Shown here piece by piece: positions 45,991 to 55,642 of a stretch of DNA of 64,000 nt. Each line of letters begins with the position of its first letter. Position 1 is the first letter of the stretch. The translations under genes and the position numbers were made by a program. The DNA is from Allomyces arbusculus. Its lineage: Eukaryota > Blastocladiomycota > Blastocladiomycetes > Blastocladiales > Blastocladiaceae. The stretch spans positions 124,001 through 188,000 of the forward strand of contig JADHYV010000039.1 in assembly GCA_027604705.1 (NCBI GenBank), given 5' to 3'. Under the pieces are notes generated by a model. The model made no database searches and was not told the origin of the DNA. It saw only the letters and a program-made list of their open reading frames with translations.

Positions 45991-46529
45991 TCACTTGCCC
46001 TTCCTCTTGCCCTTTCCCTTCCCCTTAGCGGCACCGCCCTTGGACAAGCCCGACGTAACGCCCTGGCGGTTCGCTGCTGGTATTTGGGGTTGGGGCGGCC
46101 TTGCGCTTGTTGCCGAAGATGATGGCGTGGCAGCAGGCGACGGTTGCGAGGTTGGAATCGACGCTATTTTCATATAAAGGCGACGTCAGTCTCAACGATC
46201 CCACTGTGATTATCAGCGTAGAGGAGCGGCCAAAAACGCACTGGTCGTGAATGATGTTTCGTCGCTCACGGTCGAAGTGCCATTGAGCACATCGTCGACT
46301 TCTTTTTGCACGGCGGCGCGTGGGGCCAGGAACAGCAGTTTCGAGTTGCCAACGGCTCGGCGATACACATTCTACCGTTGTCCACCCAGCATTGGTGTGA
46401 GCAAGTCGTTCGTGCGATTGGTTGGGCTCATCGGGCTGCAGCTCGTACGGCTTGTGGACGAAGCGCGGCGAGCTCGCCTTGCAGCACTTGCAGGTCGGTG
46501 TACGCGAGATCACGAATTGCAGCTGACAT
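45991..46529 (-). CDS. Small prefoldin-like protein similar to ASDURF
   Basis: Three-exon minus-strand gene: 46529..46449, 46371..46242, 46163..45991, phases 0 and 1, 127 residues. The first 70 residues form a helix-turn-helix with LQVLQGELAALR, VYRRAVGNSKLLFLAPR and VQKEVDDVLNG. This resembles human ASDURF, the prefoldin-like PAQosome subunit translated upstream of ASNSD1, in its KVYRQQQNSNIFFLADR segment and following helix. The last 57 residues are disordered and end in a Lys/Gly run (KGGAAKGKGKGKRKGK). The match was made from memory of the family and needs a profile search. It shares a 210-base promoter with COA4. Confidence 0.6.
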
Positions 46530-46739
46530 GATGGCCAGGTTGGTTGCGGGCAGTCGCGCCGATCAGGAGCGTCGACGGCGTGAACGACAGGAGCGTGCAG
46601 CGCTGCAAAGGCAAGCCGCCGCTTCTCTTCCGATCAACAATCACGGACCAGTATCGACCAGCACGTTGATTCAGGACTCAGGAGTTGCGCCAGCACTTTT
46701 CTCCCTGCATTCTCTCTATTCCATCCTCCACCACGCAAC
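46530..46739. promoter_or_regulatory. Shared divergent promoter of the ASDURF-like gene and COA4
   Basis: 210 bases between two divergent start codons. The part before the COA4 ATG is CT-rich and ends ccacgcaacATG. Confidence 0.55.
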
Positions 46740-47057
46740 ATGTTCTGGTCCCGCTCTAAGGATTCGGACAACGCGACCGCGCCATCATCGGCTTCAGCAG
46801 CCCCGACAGCTGCACCACAAGCCTCCGCCGCCCTTGATACTCATCCAAACACGTCAAGCGCGACAGGCCCTGCCCAGTCCACCGAAGACGACGAAGACGA
46901 TCCGTACGACGCGCGCATTCGGCGGTCCGGGTGCCAGCGCGAGCACGAGGTGCTGCAAGACTGCTACTACGAAAAGCACGATTGGCGCCAGTGTGTCAAG
47001 GAAATGCAGGCGTTCAAGGCATGCTGGCGCGCGACACACCCAGGCGAGATGCAGTAG
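46740..47057 (+). CDS. COA4: Cytochrome c oxidase assembly factor COA4 (twin CX9C)
   Basis: Intronless gene for 105 residues. The N-terminal 50 residues are Ser/Ala/Thr-rich. The C-terminal half has the CHCH twin CX9C motif: C-QREHEVLQD-C and C-VKEMQAFKA-C, each with exactly nine residues between cysteines. The preceding DDPYDARIRRSGC and following DWRQC positions match COA4/Cmc3. COA4 is imported into the mitochondrial intermembrane space by the Mia40 relay and helps copper insertion and assembly of complex IV. Only 48 bases separate its stop from the converging gene. Confidence 0.88.
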   Translation: MFWSRSKDSDNATAPSSASAAPTAAPQASAALDTHPNTSSATGPAQSTEDDEDDPYDARIRRSGCQREHEVLQDCYYEKHDWRQCVKEMQAFKACWRATHPGEMQ

Positions 47058-47105
47058 TGTGAGCACGCAGGTCTAGGTTGGTGTGATATATTTAATTGAT
47101 TTCAT

Positions 47106-48293
47106 TTACAGCTCCTCATTGGTGTCGGGAGTCTGCATGGCGCCCTCCAAGACCATCTTGGCAATAGGACCAAGGACCCAGTCCATGCCCGTTCGCATCA
47201 TCTTGAACCAGAACGGGTGCGCGGCCTTGGTCTCGCGCACGGCGTGCCCGAGCTCTTGCACGCGCATCAGTGCGAGCCACGCGGCTTCGCGCACTTCGAG
47301 GTTCGTGATGGGCCGGCCGCCGTCGAAATGCATTGGCAAAAAGTACAAATCGGTTAGCGCCGTCGTTGGTGCCGCGGCCGTGGCCGATCCGCGGCCGCGC
47401 AGCGACAGAGTTAGCGCCGTGGAGACCAGGTCAAGCATCACGAGCCGCGCGGCGAGCCGGGCGTTGGGCGTGTCGACCGCCGTGGGTGACGGCAGCGACC
47501 GGAAAAACGCCGCAAGTGTTGGGATCGGCTGCAGCAGTGTGGCGACGGGTGTACGGGCACGCGTCGCATCCAACCAGGCAACAAGCGCGTCAAGCAATTG
47601 CGTGAGCCGCATCAGCGTCTCGACATCGCAGACAGATGGCGGTGCGTCCTGGTCCTGCTCCTTTTCCTTGTCGTAGCACGTCAGCACGCCCGAAATGGTC
47701 TTGGCCACGGCCTGGGCGGCAAACGACTCGAGGTTGAGCCCTGCTTTGCCGCTCGTCAGGTCCACAGCCGATACGGTGCCATCTTCGAGGTACGCCCCGA
47801 GCACCTGCATGGCCTTGCTGCCCGTGGTGGGGTCCGCGTAGGCCAAGACGGGTGCGACGCGTGTTACCGACGCGACTTGGTGAACGGCGACTACCGCTGC
47901 CGCGAAGTGGTCGCTCTGCATCGTGCCGCGATCCATTTCCGTCCCATTTGCTAGCACGCGCTGAAGACGCTTTGCGACCTTGTCGACGCGCACCGCGGAT
48001 GGTTTCTTGGGTGCCGAGCGACCGGCCAAAAAAGCATCGATTTTGGCACGCGACGTCGCAGGCAAGCTCGTTAACGGTGATACGACACTGTGATCCGGCA
48101 GTAGGTGCGTGCGTATCGTAGCCTCGCAGAGTGCGCGACGATGCGGCGGGTACCGTTCACAAATGGTTGGCGGAACGGCGTCGTCACTGGATGCAATGAC
48201 AGGGACAACAGTGACGGCGAGAAATACGACAAGGAGGCTCGAAGCGGCCGCGATAAGCGCGAACGGAGATCGCCAACGGGTGGAGAGCATCAT
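47106..48293 (-). CDS. Unrecognised secretory-pathway protein ending NEEL
   Basis: Single-exon gene of 395 residues that I do not recognise. A basic N-terminus followed by a strongly hydrophobic segment (residues about 11-35, ALIAAASSLLVVFLAVTVV) looks like a signal peptide or signal anchor. One NGT sequon is at about 117. The body is mostly predicted helical with no clear repeats: LDALVAWLDATRAR, RLAARLVMLDLVSTAL, EVREAAWLALMRVQELG. It ends NEEL, which resembles an ER-retrieval tetrapeptide; the PDI in this window ends KEEL. An ER-lumenal helical protein such as a Sil1-type exchange factor is possible but I cannot show it. The start could be either of two adjacent ATGs (48293 or 48290). Confidence 0.7.
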   Translation of the reverse strand: MMLSTRWRSPFALIAAASSLLVVFLAVTVVPVIASSDDAVPPTICERYPPHRRALCEATIRTHLLPDHSVVSPLTSLPATSRAKIDAFLAGRSAPKKPSAVRVDKVAKRLQRVLANGTEMDRGTMQSDHFAAAVVAVHQVASVTRVAPVLAYADPTTGSKAMQVLGAYLEDGTVSAVDLTSGKAGLNLESFAAQAVAKTISGVLTCYDKEKEQDQDAPPSVCDVETLMRLTQLLDALVAWLDATRARTPVATLLQPIPTLAAFFRSLPSPTAVDTPNARLAARLVMLDLVSTALTLSLRGRGSATAAAPTTALTDLYFLPMHFDGGRPITNLEVREAAWLALMRVQELGHAVRETKAAHPFWFKMMRTGMDWVLGPIAKMVLEGAMQTPDTNEEL

Positions 48294-48637
48294 GACGCTC
48301 CAGCTGCAGAGATTAATACTGTTTGCCGCTGCTCGTGGATCGTTTTCGAATGAATATTGCTGGTTTGCCGTGAAGTGCTACCCACATGGTGTGTAGATCT
48401 CAGGTGTGGCCAAAAAACATAGAGCTCGCACGCTTCTGCTGCGACGTGCTCGCCATGCACGTGTCTTTCAGCAAAGCCCGGATGCGGCCCAACTTGCGGG
48501 CACTTCGATCAGCACGAACCCCAACCACCACGCACACGCTCCAACCCGGCAACTCCCCCGACAAAAACCACGTTCTTCATCTTCCAGTTCAACTTCAACT
48601 TACCAGCGTGCATGGTCATGCTCGAATCGTTGCCACA
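48294..48637. promoter_or_regulatory. Shared divergent promoter of the NEEL-protein gene and threonine aldolase
   Basis: 344 bases between divergent starts. The middle (about 48340-48420) is AT-rich. The plus-strand frame is open upstream of 48638 but has no good start. Confidence 0.5.
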
Positions 48638-50037
48638 ATGATGTTTGCCCCTTCCGTGCCGGGATTCCGCTCTCTCTGGCTCGCATCCTCGACGCTCCTG
48701 GCCCGCTCTCCGACCCTTGGCCGTCTTGCTCAACTCCCAGCTTGTGGCCCCCGATTGTACCAGACGCCGTACTACGCGTCGTCTATCAACCATTGTACCG
48801 CCAAGCGAATGTATCTCGGCACTACTGCACCCGCCATGGCCACGCCCGACCATCTGAAGGGCCCCGCAGCCGTCGCCTACGACTTCCGCTCCGACACGGT
48901 CACAGTGCCGTCGCCCGACATGCTCGCGGCCATGGTGCAGGCACCCGTTGGCGACGACGTGTTTGGGGTTCGTACTCTTCACTCCTCGGCTATACTCTCC
49001 ACTGCCGTACCCAGTTCTAATCCATTCCCGACGTTTTCCAGGAAGACCCGACCATCATTGCACTCGAGCAACGCGTCGCGTCCCTCCTCGGGCACGAAGC
49101 CGCTCTCTTCTGTGCGTCCGGGACCATGTCGAATCAGCTCGGGATTCGCACACACCTTCGCGGCGGCGCGCCACACTCGGTCCTCGCCGACGGGCGCGCG
49201 CACGTGCACATGTGGGAAGCTGGCGGGATTGCGGCACACTGTGGCGCCAGCGTGATTGCGGTCGACGTTGAGGGCCAGCACGCGCGCGGCGAGCGCGCCG
49301 AACCGCACTTGACCGCGCGCGACGTGGAAATGCACGCGGTACCTGACGACGGCGACGCGCATGGCGCGCCGACGCGGCTCGTCTGTGTCGAGAACACGCT
49401 GCACGGGTCGGTCATGCCGCTCGCGGACTTGAAGGCGATCAACGAGGTCGCGCACGCACGCGAAATTCCCGTGCACATGGACGGTGCGCGGCTCTGGCAC
49501 GCGGCGATTCAGACAGGGACCGAGTTGGCCGAATGGGGTCGGTTGTGCGATTCGATCTCGGTGTGCTTTTCCAAGGGGCTCGGCGCGCCCGTAGGCAGTG
49601 CGCTCGTTGGGCCTGCCACGTTCATCAAGCGTGCGCGGCACCTGCGCAAAATGTACGGCGGTGGGTGGCGGCAGGCGGGTGTCTTGGCAGCGGCGGCCAT
49701 GTACGCGCTCGACAATGTCTTCCCGGCGCAGCTCGCGCGCACGCACGAGTTGGCGGCGACCTTGGTCGAGCACCTGCGCCGGCTCGGCGTCAAGATTGAA
49801 AACGACCCGGTCGACACGAACATTGTCTACGCGGACGTGAGTTCAGTCGGGCTCACGGCCAACGACTGGGCCAAGGCGGCGGCCGAGGATGTGCATGACG
49901 ATGCGGCGCCGATTCACATCTTTGGTGGTGCCACGGGTCAGATTCGCCTCGTTATGCATTACCAGCTCGCCGAGGATGCAGTGGACCGGTTGGTCGCGAC
50001 GCTGGAGCGCGCGATTGCAGCCAAGGCCAATGCTTAG
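48638..50037 (+). CDS. GLY1: L-threonine aldolase (low specificity, PLP-dependent)
   Basis: Splits L-threonine or allo-threonine to glycine and acetaldehyde. Exons 48638..48967 and 49042..50037, phase 0, 441 residues. The junction joins APVGDDVFG to EDPTIIALE, the family's conserved entry motif. Seen: FRSDTVTVPS, HEAALFCASGTMSNQLG, HVHMWEAGG, VENTLHGSVMPL, HMDGARLWHA, and the PLP-lysine in SVCFSKGLGAPVGS (about Lys288). The first about 60 residues precede the catalytic fold and are Arg/Ser/Leu-rich without acidic residues, compatible with a mitochondrial presequence. Downstream Met residues (for example MATPDHL) could give a cytosolic form. Confidence 0.96.
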
Positions 50038-50143
50038 AGAGGCCGGCATTCGTGGATTGGAACTAGCTGTATTGTCGAACAGAAAGAACAAAATATCACT
50101 TGATTCGCTAGACACTCAAGATGGGACACGAAGCAAACAAAAT

Positions 50144-50989
50144 TCAGGCACTCTTGGCCTTGGTCTTGGACTTTTTGGGCAGCAGCCATTCCTTGGGGAA
50201 CTTGAGCTTGGCCTCCTTTGCACGGGCCTTGATCTTCTTCTCAGCGTGACGCGTGTCCAATGGCACGTCCTCGAACGTCGTGGCATTGGCCTAACGGGAA
50301 AAACAATGGGAGCGGTCAGGATCTTAGACGGAGCAGAACTGCGACACCGACTGGTCAATCGATAACCGATGGTCGATCGAAAACAGTACCTTGGCCTGGC
50401 GCAGCAGCTCGGCAAACGTGTCGCCGAGGAACCGCTTGTTCTGCGCGCGGTACGGGAACCGGTCGGCGGCCATCGTGAACGTCTTCTCGACGGGACAGTA
50501 CCGCGGCCCAGCGAGCAGCTGAAGTGCATGCAGCTCCTGTGCCGACAACTTTTCGGCCTTGATCAACTCGGCCAGACGCACGATCAGCGTCACCTTACGG
50601 CTCATCGGGTGCGACCGGTCGAGCGGGTGGTCGACAATGCGGAACCGCAGGTACTCTTCAAACTTGGGCGAGACGTAGGGCTCCACGTTCAAGGTCTCCT
50701 TGAGCACGGGGAACTCGTGCTTGACCTTTTCAAGGTAGCTGCGCACGAGCACGGCCTCGGTCACAAGCGCCTGTTGGTACCGGGACGGACCGTCCCCACG
50801 CCACTGCCGGACCGGGTCGAGCGACATGTCCGCCATGACCGCATCGAGGTTCGGGTGGCCCGATGACGCTTGCGCAGAGGTCTGGCCGCGCCGGCGCGCA
50901 AAGTGGGTTGCGGACGCGTGCAGCGAGCGCGTGGCGGTGGCGCGGAGGACAGCGGCGCGCGCCGTCGTGGGGGCAGCAGTGGCCAGCAT
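50144..50989 (-). CDS. Mitochondrial small-subunit ribosomal protein mS35
   Basis: Two exons on the minus strand: 50989..50390 and 50290..50144, phase 0, 248 residues. The N-terminus (MLATAAPTTARAAVLRATATR) is a typical Arg/Ala/Thr mitochondrial targeting sequence. The core matches the mS35/Rsm24 domain: KVTLIVRLAEL, LLAGPRYCP, TFTMAADRFPYRAQNKR, and LLRQAK before the splice. After the splice, ANATTFEDVPLDTRHAEKKIKAR continues the family pattern, and the chain ends in a Lys-rich tail. It functions in the mitoribosome small subunit. Confidence 0.9.
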
Positions 50990-51569
50990 GGTGATGCGGA
51001 TCTGCGAGGGGGGCCGTCGGGGGGTCGAGATGAAGTTGGGCCGGGCCAGGGCAAAATTGAGATTGCAGGTCGAACGGGTCCCGCGGATTTTGCAGCGTTC
51101 AAACTCTGGAAATTGGTCCTGGCGACACCGACAAGATGGCTGCCGCAAGTCGTTGCGAGCTGGTCGTTCCTCGTCAAGCGTGGGCTCGATTTGCAGCAGC
51201 AGCTGGCAGAGCAACCGATGGTCGATCAAGGTCAATCAAAGCAGCAGCCAGCAAGCAGGCCGAGCCAACATCGTTGAGCACGTGCAAATCATGATTTCTC
51301 CGTGCCTCGCGTCGGCCTGTCTGTCGCGCGGCTCGCCGGCATTTCTCGCTCACATACCTTCACAAAAGTGATCCACAACGACGATCCTCCAGTACCACGC
51401 CGAAGATCTACATCAACCGCCGCGCCGAGTCGCGGCATTCCCTCCGCGCCTCCGAATTCGTGCCTGTCGACCCAGCACCGAGCGACATTACGCCACCAGT
51501 CGACCATCGACCCAACTCAACCAACCTCCGCGCCGACTTTCTGCATCGCGCCCAGCTGTATCCAACACT
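50990..51569. promoter_or_regulatory. Shared divergent promoter of mS35 and roadblock light chain
   Basis: 580 bases between divergent starts, with no supported gene. Plus-strand frames around 51300-51560 are Ser/Pro/Thr-rich and lack features; they may be 5' UTR of the roadblock gene. Confidence 0.45.
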
Positions 51570-52099
51570 ATGGTTCGAAACACGGCACCTCGCAACATAA
51601 AGCACCATCAGGTTTTCACATGCATTTCGAATCACCACGCTCATCCGCCACCTCCCTGCACGCTGCTCATAGAGTGAAGTCGAGGAAACGATCAAGCGGT
51701 TGTCGGCGCACAAGGGCGTGCAGGGCATTGTCATTGTCAACAGCGAGGGCATCCCGATCCGGTCGACGCTCGACAACTCGCTCACGGTCCAGTACTCGGC
51801 GCTCATTACGCAACTTGCAAGCAAGGCGCGGTCGGTCGTGCGCGACTTGGACCCGCAGGTGCGCATCTACTGCTTCTACGATGCACGGTGGCGGCAAAAA
51901 CTCATATTTCTTGCTCGCAACTAGAACGACCTCACGTTCCTGCGCATTCGGTCCAAAAAGCACGAGATTATGGTTGCACCAGGTCTGCTGTCCCTCACAT
52001 CGCGCACGGCAGTGCGACCGTCGTTTCTAATGCGCGCCGGTTCTCCATTTAGACAAGGAGTACTTGATGATCGTCATTCAAAATCCAAACGAGCAGTGA
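51570..52099 (+). CDS. DYNLRB: Dynein light chain, roadblock/LC7 type
   Basis: Light chain of cytoplasmic (and axonemal) dynein. Exons 51570..51572, 51673..51858, 51925..51982, 52053..52099; 97 residues, the family size. The first exon appears to be the ATG alone: joined to the next exon it gives [12 protein letters not shown], as expected. The rest follows the family almost residue by residue: [57 protein letters not shown]. An alternative donor 42 bases further on would add 14 residues (MVRNTAPRN...) not seen in the family, so the ATG-only exon is preferred. Converges with MRM2. Confidence 0.88.
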
Positions 52100-52257
52100 A
52101 CCGTCGTCGTGTGTCGTCGTCGCGGCCGGCTTGATTCCCACCCCCTTCTCTCTCTTGTGCATACTTTGAATGGATTCCTTTGCCTGCCGTACGCGTTCGT
52201 TGAGTCCCTTTACACTCACCAGGAAGAACGCGACCCACACCACAACCATTTATTCTT

Positions 52258-53449
52258 TCACTCATGCTTTTCCGCAGCATCCAGATCTGCTTCGGCGTTG
52301 CGAGGTGCTGATTCAGTTGTTGCCGGCTCGAAATTCGGCACACGGAACCCAATGCCGACCAGGAATCCCTCGGCCGATTCCGTGCGACTACTCTTGGGCT
52401 TCTCGTAAAACACATTTTCAAATAACGAGCGCATGCGCGTGCGCAGTTCGTCGGCCTCGGGGCCCTGCAAAATCTGCGGAAAAGAATGAATGGTCAGGTG
52501 ATGCCCCGCGCGGCCGACAGCGCAAACGAGCATCGCACCTTGCAGCAAAAGTGCCCACCAGGCCGCAATAGCGGGACGGCAAAGTCGAGCGCTGATTCGG
52601 CGAGACCCACCGTGCGCAACCGGTCAAGCGACTTGTTTCCCGAAAAACCTGTGTCGAGCGCAACGATGAGAATAGCACAATTGGCATAAGTACATGGGGA
52701 ATGGACGTACTTGGCGCCATGTCGCTAAGAACCACGTCCACAGGCCGCGTCGACACCGTGTGCACTGGCTTCTCCACCGTCTCCGCAGTCACCTCGTTGG
52801 GTCTTGACGGTGCAGATTGCGGTTTTGACTCTGAGGCCTCCACAGCTCCGTCAGATGCAGGAGATGGTGACGCCGCCGCGGCTTTCTTTTGCTGCCGCGC
52901 GATCCGTCGCTCCTTCGCCTCTTCGGCACGGAGAACGTGGTACTGGCGAACAAGGCTCCGGATCCGGTCTTGAGTCACGGGCAACGTGAAGTCCTGGCCA
53001 CAAGAGCGATGTCAATTCCGCTCAAGCACATTCCGCCCCATGTTCTCCACCGTGCCAGCAAGCGAGTTGGGGTGTGCGTACTTGCTGCAGGCACATGGCC
53101 TGTTTGACGGGCGGGTCGAGCGGGAGCAAATCAATCGCGACGACGAATCCACGACGCGGAGCTTGGACGAGACCTGTCGCGACCTGCGTCCACCCACCGG
53201 GAGCGGCGCCGCAGTCTAGCATGCCGAACATCGTGAGCGACGTGAAGTCGTCGTTGTTGTCGAGAGTTGCTTGACAACATTGAACTGACCGACCACGACT
53301 TGGCCAGGGCGCAGAATCCGGTGCTTGCCCTGAATTTCCTTGAGCTTGAAGGCCGCGCGCGACCGCAGGCCGGCGTCACGCGCTTGTCGGACAAACGCGT
53401 CGGAGACGTGTCGCCGGAGCCATTGCTTGGACGAGCCGCTCGCGACCAT
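52258..53449 (-). CDS. MRM2: rRNA 2'-O-methyltransferase, FtsJ/MRM2 type
   Basis: SAM-dependent ribose methyltransferase; mitochondrial Mrm2 modifies the large rRNA peptidyl-transferase loop. Five exons on the minus strand: 53449..53290, 53215..53082, 52993..52711, 52648..52539, 52473..52258; 300 residues. Seen: LRSRAAFKLKEI with the first catalytic Lys; SAM motif DCGAAPGGWTQVA (split exactly by intron 1); VVAIDLLPLDP; catalytic Asp in VLSDMAP; GGHFCCK with the second Lys; and Glu in SAEGFLVGIGF, completing the K-D-K-E tetrad. A linker of about 60 residues rich in Ser/Ala/Glu sits before VVLSDMAP. The frame stays open 140 bases upstream without an ATG, so the annotated start lacks an obvious targeting sequence; a short upstream exon is possible. 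Confidence 0.88.
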
Positions 53450-53738
53450 GTTGGTGAGGGTTGCGGCGTGCGCACTTGCAGCGAGTCGTGGAAAAATTCG
53501 TGCGGCAGTCCAAAGCGAATTGCTTATTTTTGGTGCTCTCAAATCGTCCAGAGAACAGTTGGGATGAAGTGAAGGGAGGAAGGAAAGCAATTGATGGTTG
53601 AGGAGGCCCGATGGCCCAGCAACAGCTGCTTTCTTGCATCTGCATGCTGATCAACGGCAAACGACTGCAGCTACCAGCACGGGCCGTTTCGCTCCCGCAC
53701 CCTAATTCAGCGCACGACCAACAGCAATCTACGCAAGA
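53450..53738. promoter_or_regulatory. Shared divergent promoter of MRM2 and TAN1
   Basis: 289 bases between two divergent RNA-modification genes. The minus-strand frame of MRM2 extends into it without an ATG. No other feature is seen. Confidence 0.5.
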
Positions 53739-54958
53739 ATGACCGGCGACAACAAGGAACGCAGCAAGAAGCGGTTTTTCCAGGGCGATGGCGACTCCAA
53801 GTCGGGCGGTGGCCCCAAGCGCCAACGTCGGACGGGCAACGAGGTAAGTCGGCACAACCGACCGAATCCGACCGCTGCGTCTGTTCATCAAGAGCTGACG
53901 CCGCCCGGAAATGCAGGTGCAGTTGACGCCGGGTATGGTCGGGTTCTTTGTGTCGGCGACCAAGGGCAAGGAGCGCATGGCGTCCAAGGAAGTGACGGGC
54001 CTGATCACTGAGGTATTTCACTTTCCGGCCGTCTTTGAATTAGTCAATCGAGGATGTAGTCTGATGCCGACTCTCATCGAGTAGCAACTCGAGTCGCTCT
54101 ACGCGGACCCGCTTGCGGCCGTGTCCACCCCGACGGCCTCCTCGGCCGATGCCGAAACCAAAGCTACTAGTGTGGCCGCGTCGTCGATTGAAGACGATAT
54201 CGCGCGCGAGCTGTCGAATTTGGCCGAGAGCAAGGGCCACAACTTCCACTCGTTGCACCTGCAGCACCTGGGCATGGCGACCGACTGCCTGTTTTTCTTG
54301 CAACTGACGCCCGCCGCGCTGGCCACGGCAGTGAACCCGGTGCGCGTCGTCGAGAACATGTTTGAGGAACTGGTGGGCAGTGAAGGTGAGCGCAAGGCGC
54401 CGCGCACACGGTTTGCGCACCGCATCATTCCGTTCCAGGCGACGTGCAAGGCCGACGAGGACGAGATTGCCAAGACGGTCGCGGACCTGGTGGAGAAGAA
54501 CCCGCCGAGCGAGAGCAAGGAGGGCAAGGCATCGGTACGGTTATTGCGTCCTTCATGTGCGTGTGGGGAGGATGGGATCTGACTCGCGCGACTTTGCTTG
54601 ATTCTAGTTTGCGCTCAACGTCAAGATCCGCAACAACCCGCGCGTGGACCGTGACCGGCTCATTGCCAAGCTCGCAAAACCGCTGGTTGACGCCGGGCAC
54701 GCGGTCAATCTGACGCAGCCGGAGATGAGCGTGGTGATCGAGGTGATTCGCGGCGTTGCCGGCGTGAGCGTCGTGCACGGCGGACGGTATGTGCGGCTCC
54801 GGCGGTTCAACCTGCACGAAGTCTATGCCAAGGGGATCGACGAGGGAGCCGCGGCTGCCGCGAAGGAGGAGTCCGTCGCGGCGGAGGGCGACGCGCCGGC
54901 TGCGGGCGGCAAGACCGACGCGGTGGAGAAGTCAGGGGCGGCCACGTCGACCAAGTAG
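53739..54958 (+). CDS. TAN1: tRNA acetylation adaptor TAN1/THUMPD1 (THUMP domain)
   Basis: THUMP-domain protein that presents tRNA to the Kre33/NAT10 acetyltransferase for N4-acetylcytidine at position 12. Exons 53739..53843, 53917..54012, 54085..54534, 54608..54958, all phase 0; 333 residues. N-terminal Lys/Arg-rich start (KKRFFQGD) precedes LTPGMVGFFVSATKGKERMASKE, the family's N-terminal fold. Then LGMATDCLFFLQL, HRIIPFQATCKADE, and the THUMP core FALNVKIRNNPRVDRDRLI, LTQPEMSVVIEVIRGVAGVSVV, FNLHEVY. The last 45 residues are Ala/Glu-rich. It shares a promoter with MRM2, also an RNA-modification gene. Confidence 0.92.
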
Positions 54959-55642
54959 AGCGAGTCTGTCGGCCGGTGGGTGCGAGTTGGGCGTGCTGAT
55001 TTTGAAATATCTTTCATTGTTGCCACCGACGGGCGACGACACGCGTGGCCCCAGGTCCGCCTCGAGGCGAGATCGACCAGGTGACGAGCCTCCCTCGGGG
55101 CAGCGGCGCCAATCGGTTTGCCCCCAGGACACGTGTTCCGGCCGTGCACGGGCTCCCTTGGTTTGCTTCGCGAAGCTCACGAAGGCAAAGGCAAAAGCTG
55201 CTGCTGGGCACCACTCGGCGGTCTCCACGTTGTCGAGGCCAAACACTGTGCTGCCAAGCGCCTCACAGGGACACTGAGGTTCGCTGCACCGTGTCGGCCA
55301 CCGCTTCGACCTCCTCGCCTGCCGCCCAGCACCGCGCCGTCACCGACCCTCGCTACTTCTCCCAGCCGCCCGCACTCGCTGCTGCCCGGCCGCCGCGTGC
55401 CGCCGCCGGTCTTGCCAAGCGCCCCTTCCCGCCCTCGCCGAGCGAGCCTCCTTGCCGGGCGAGTCTCCTTGCCGTGTGTGCCATGTGTACGTTGCAACAC
55501 CGACGATGGACCCGTGTCCTGCCGTCGCCACACCCCACCGCCTCAAATTCCGTTCTGGGACTTGTTGCCTGACCTTCCCCACCCTCTCTCGGCCTGTCCT
55601 CGTCCCTTCCGCCCACCCGCCCGCCCGCCCGCCCCTGCAGCC
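54959..55642. other. Intergenic region before the PTPYPE-repeat gene
   Basis: About 680 bases. The plus-strand frame of the next gene is open back to 55118 but no start in good context precedes the ATG at 55643. The sequence is strongly C-rich with cgcccg repeats just upstream of that ATG, probably promoter and 5' UTR. Confidence 0.5.

Noticed and set aside
48386-48637. Upstream extension of threonine aldolase
   Set aside because: The open frame reaches back to 48386, but the first good ATG is at 48638, and its product already begins with a plausible presequence.
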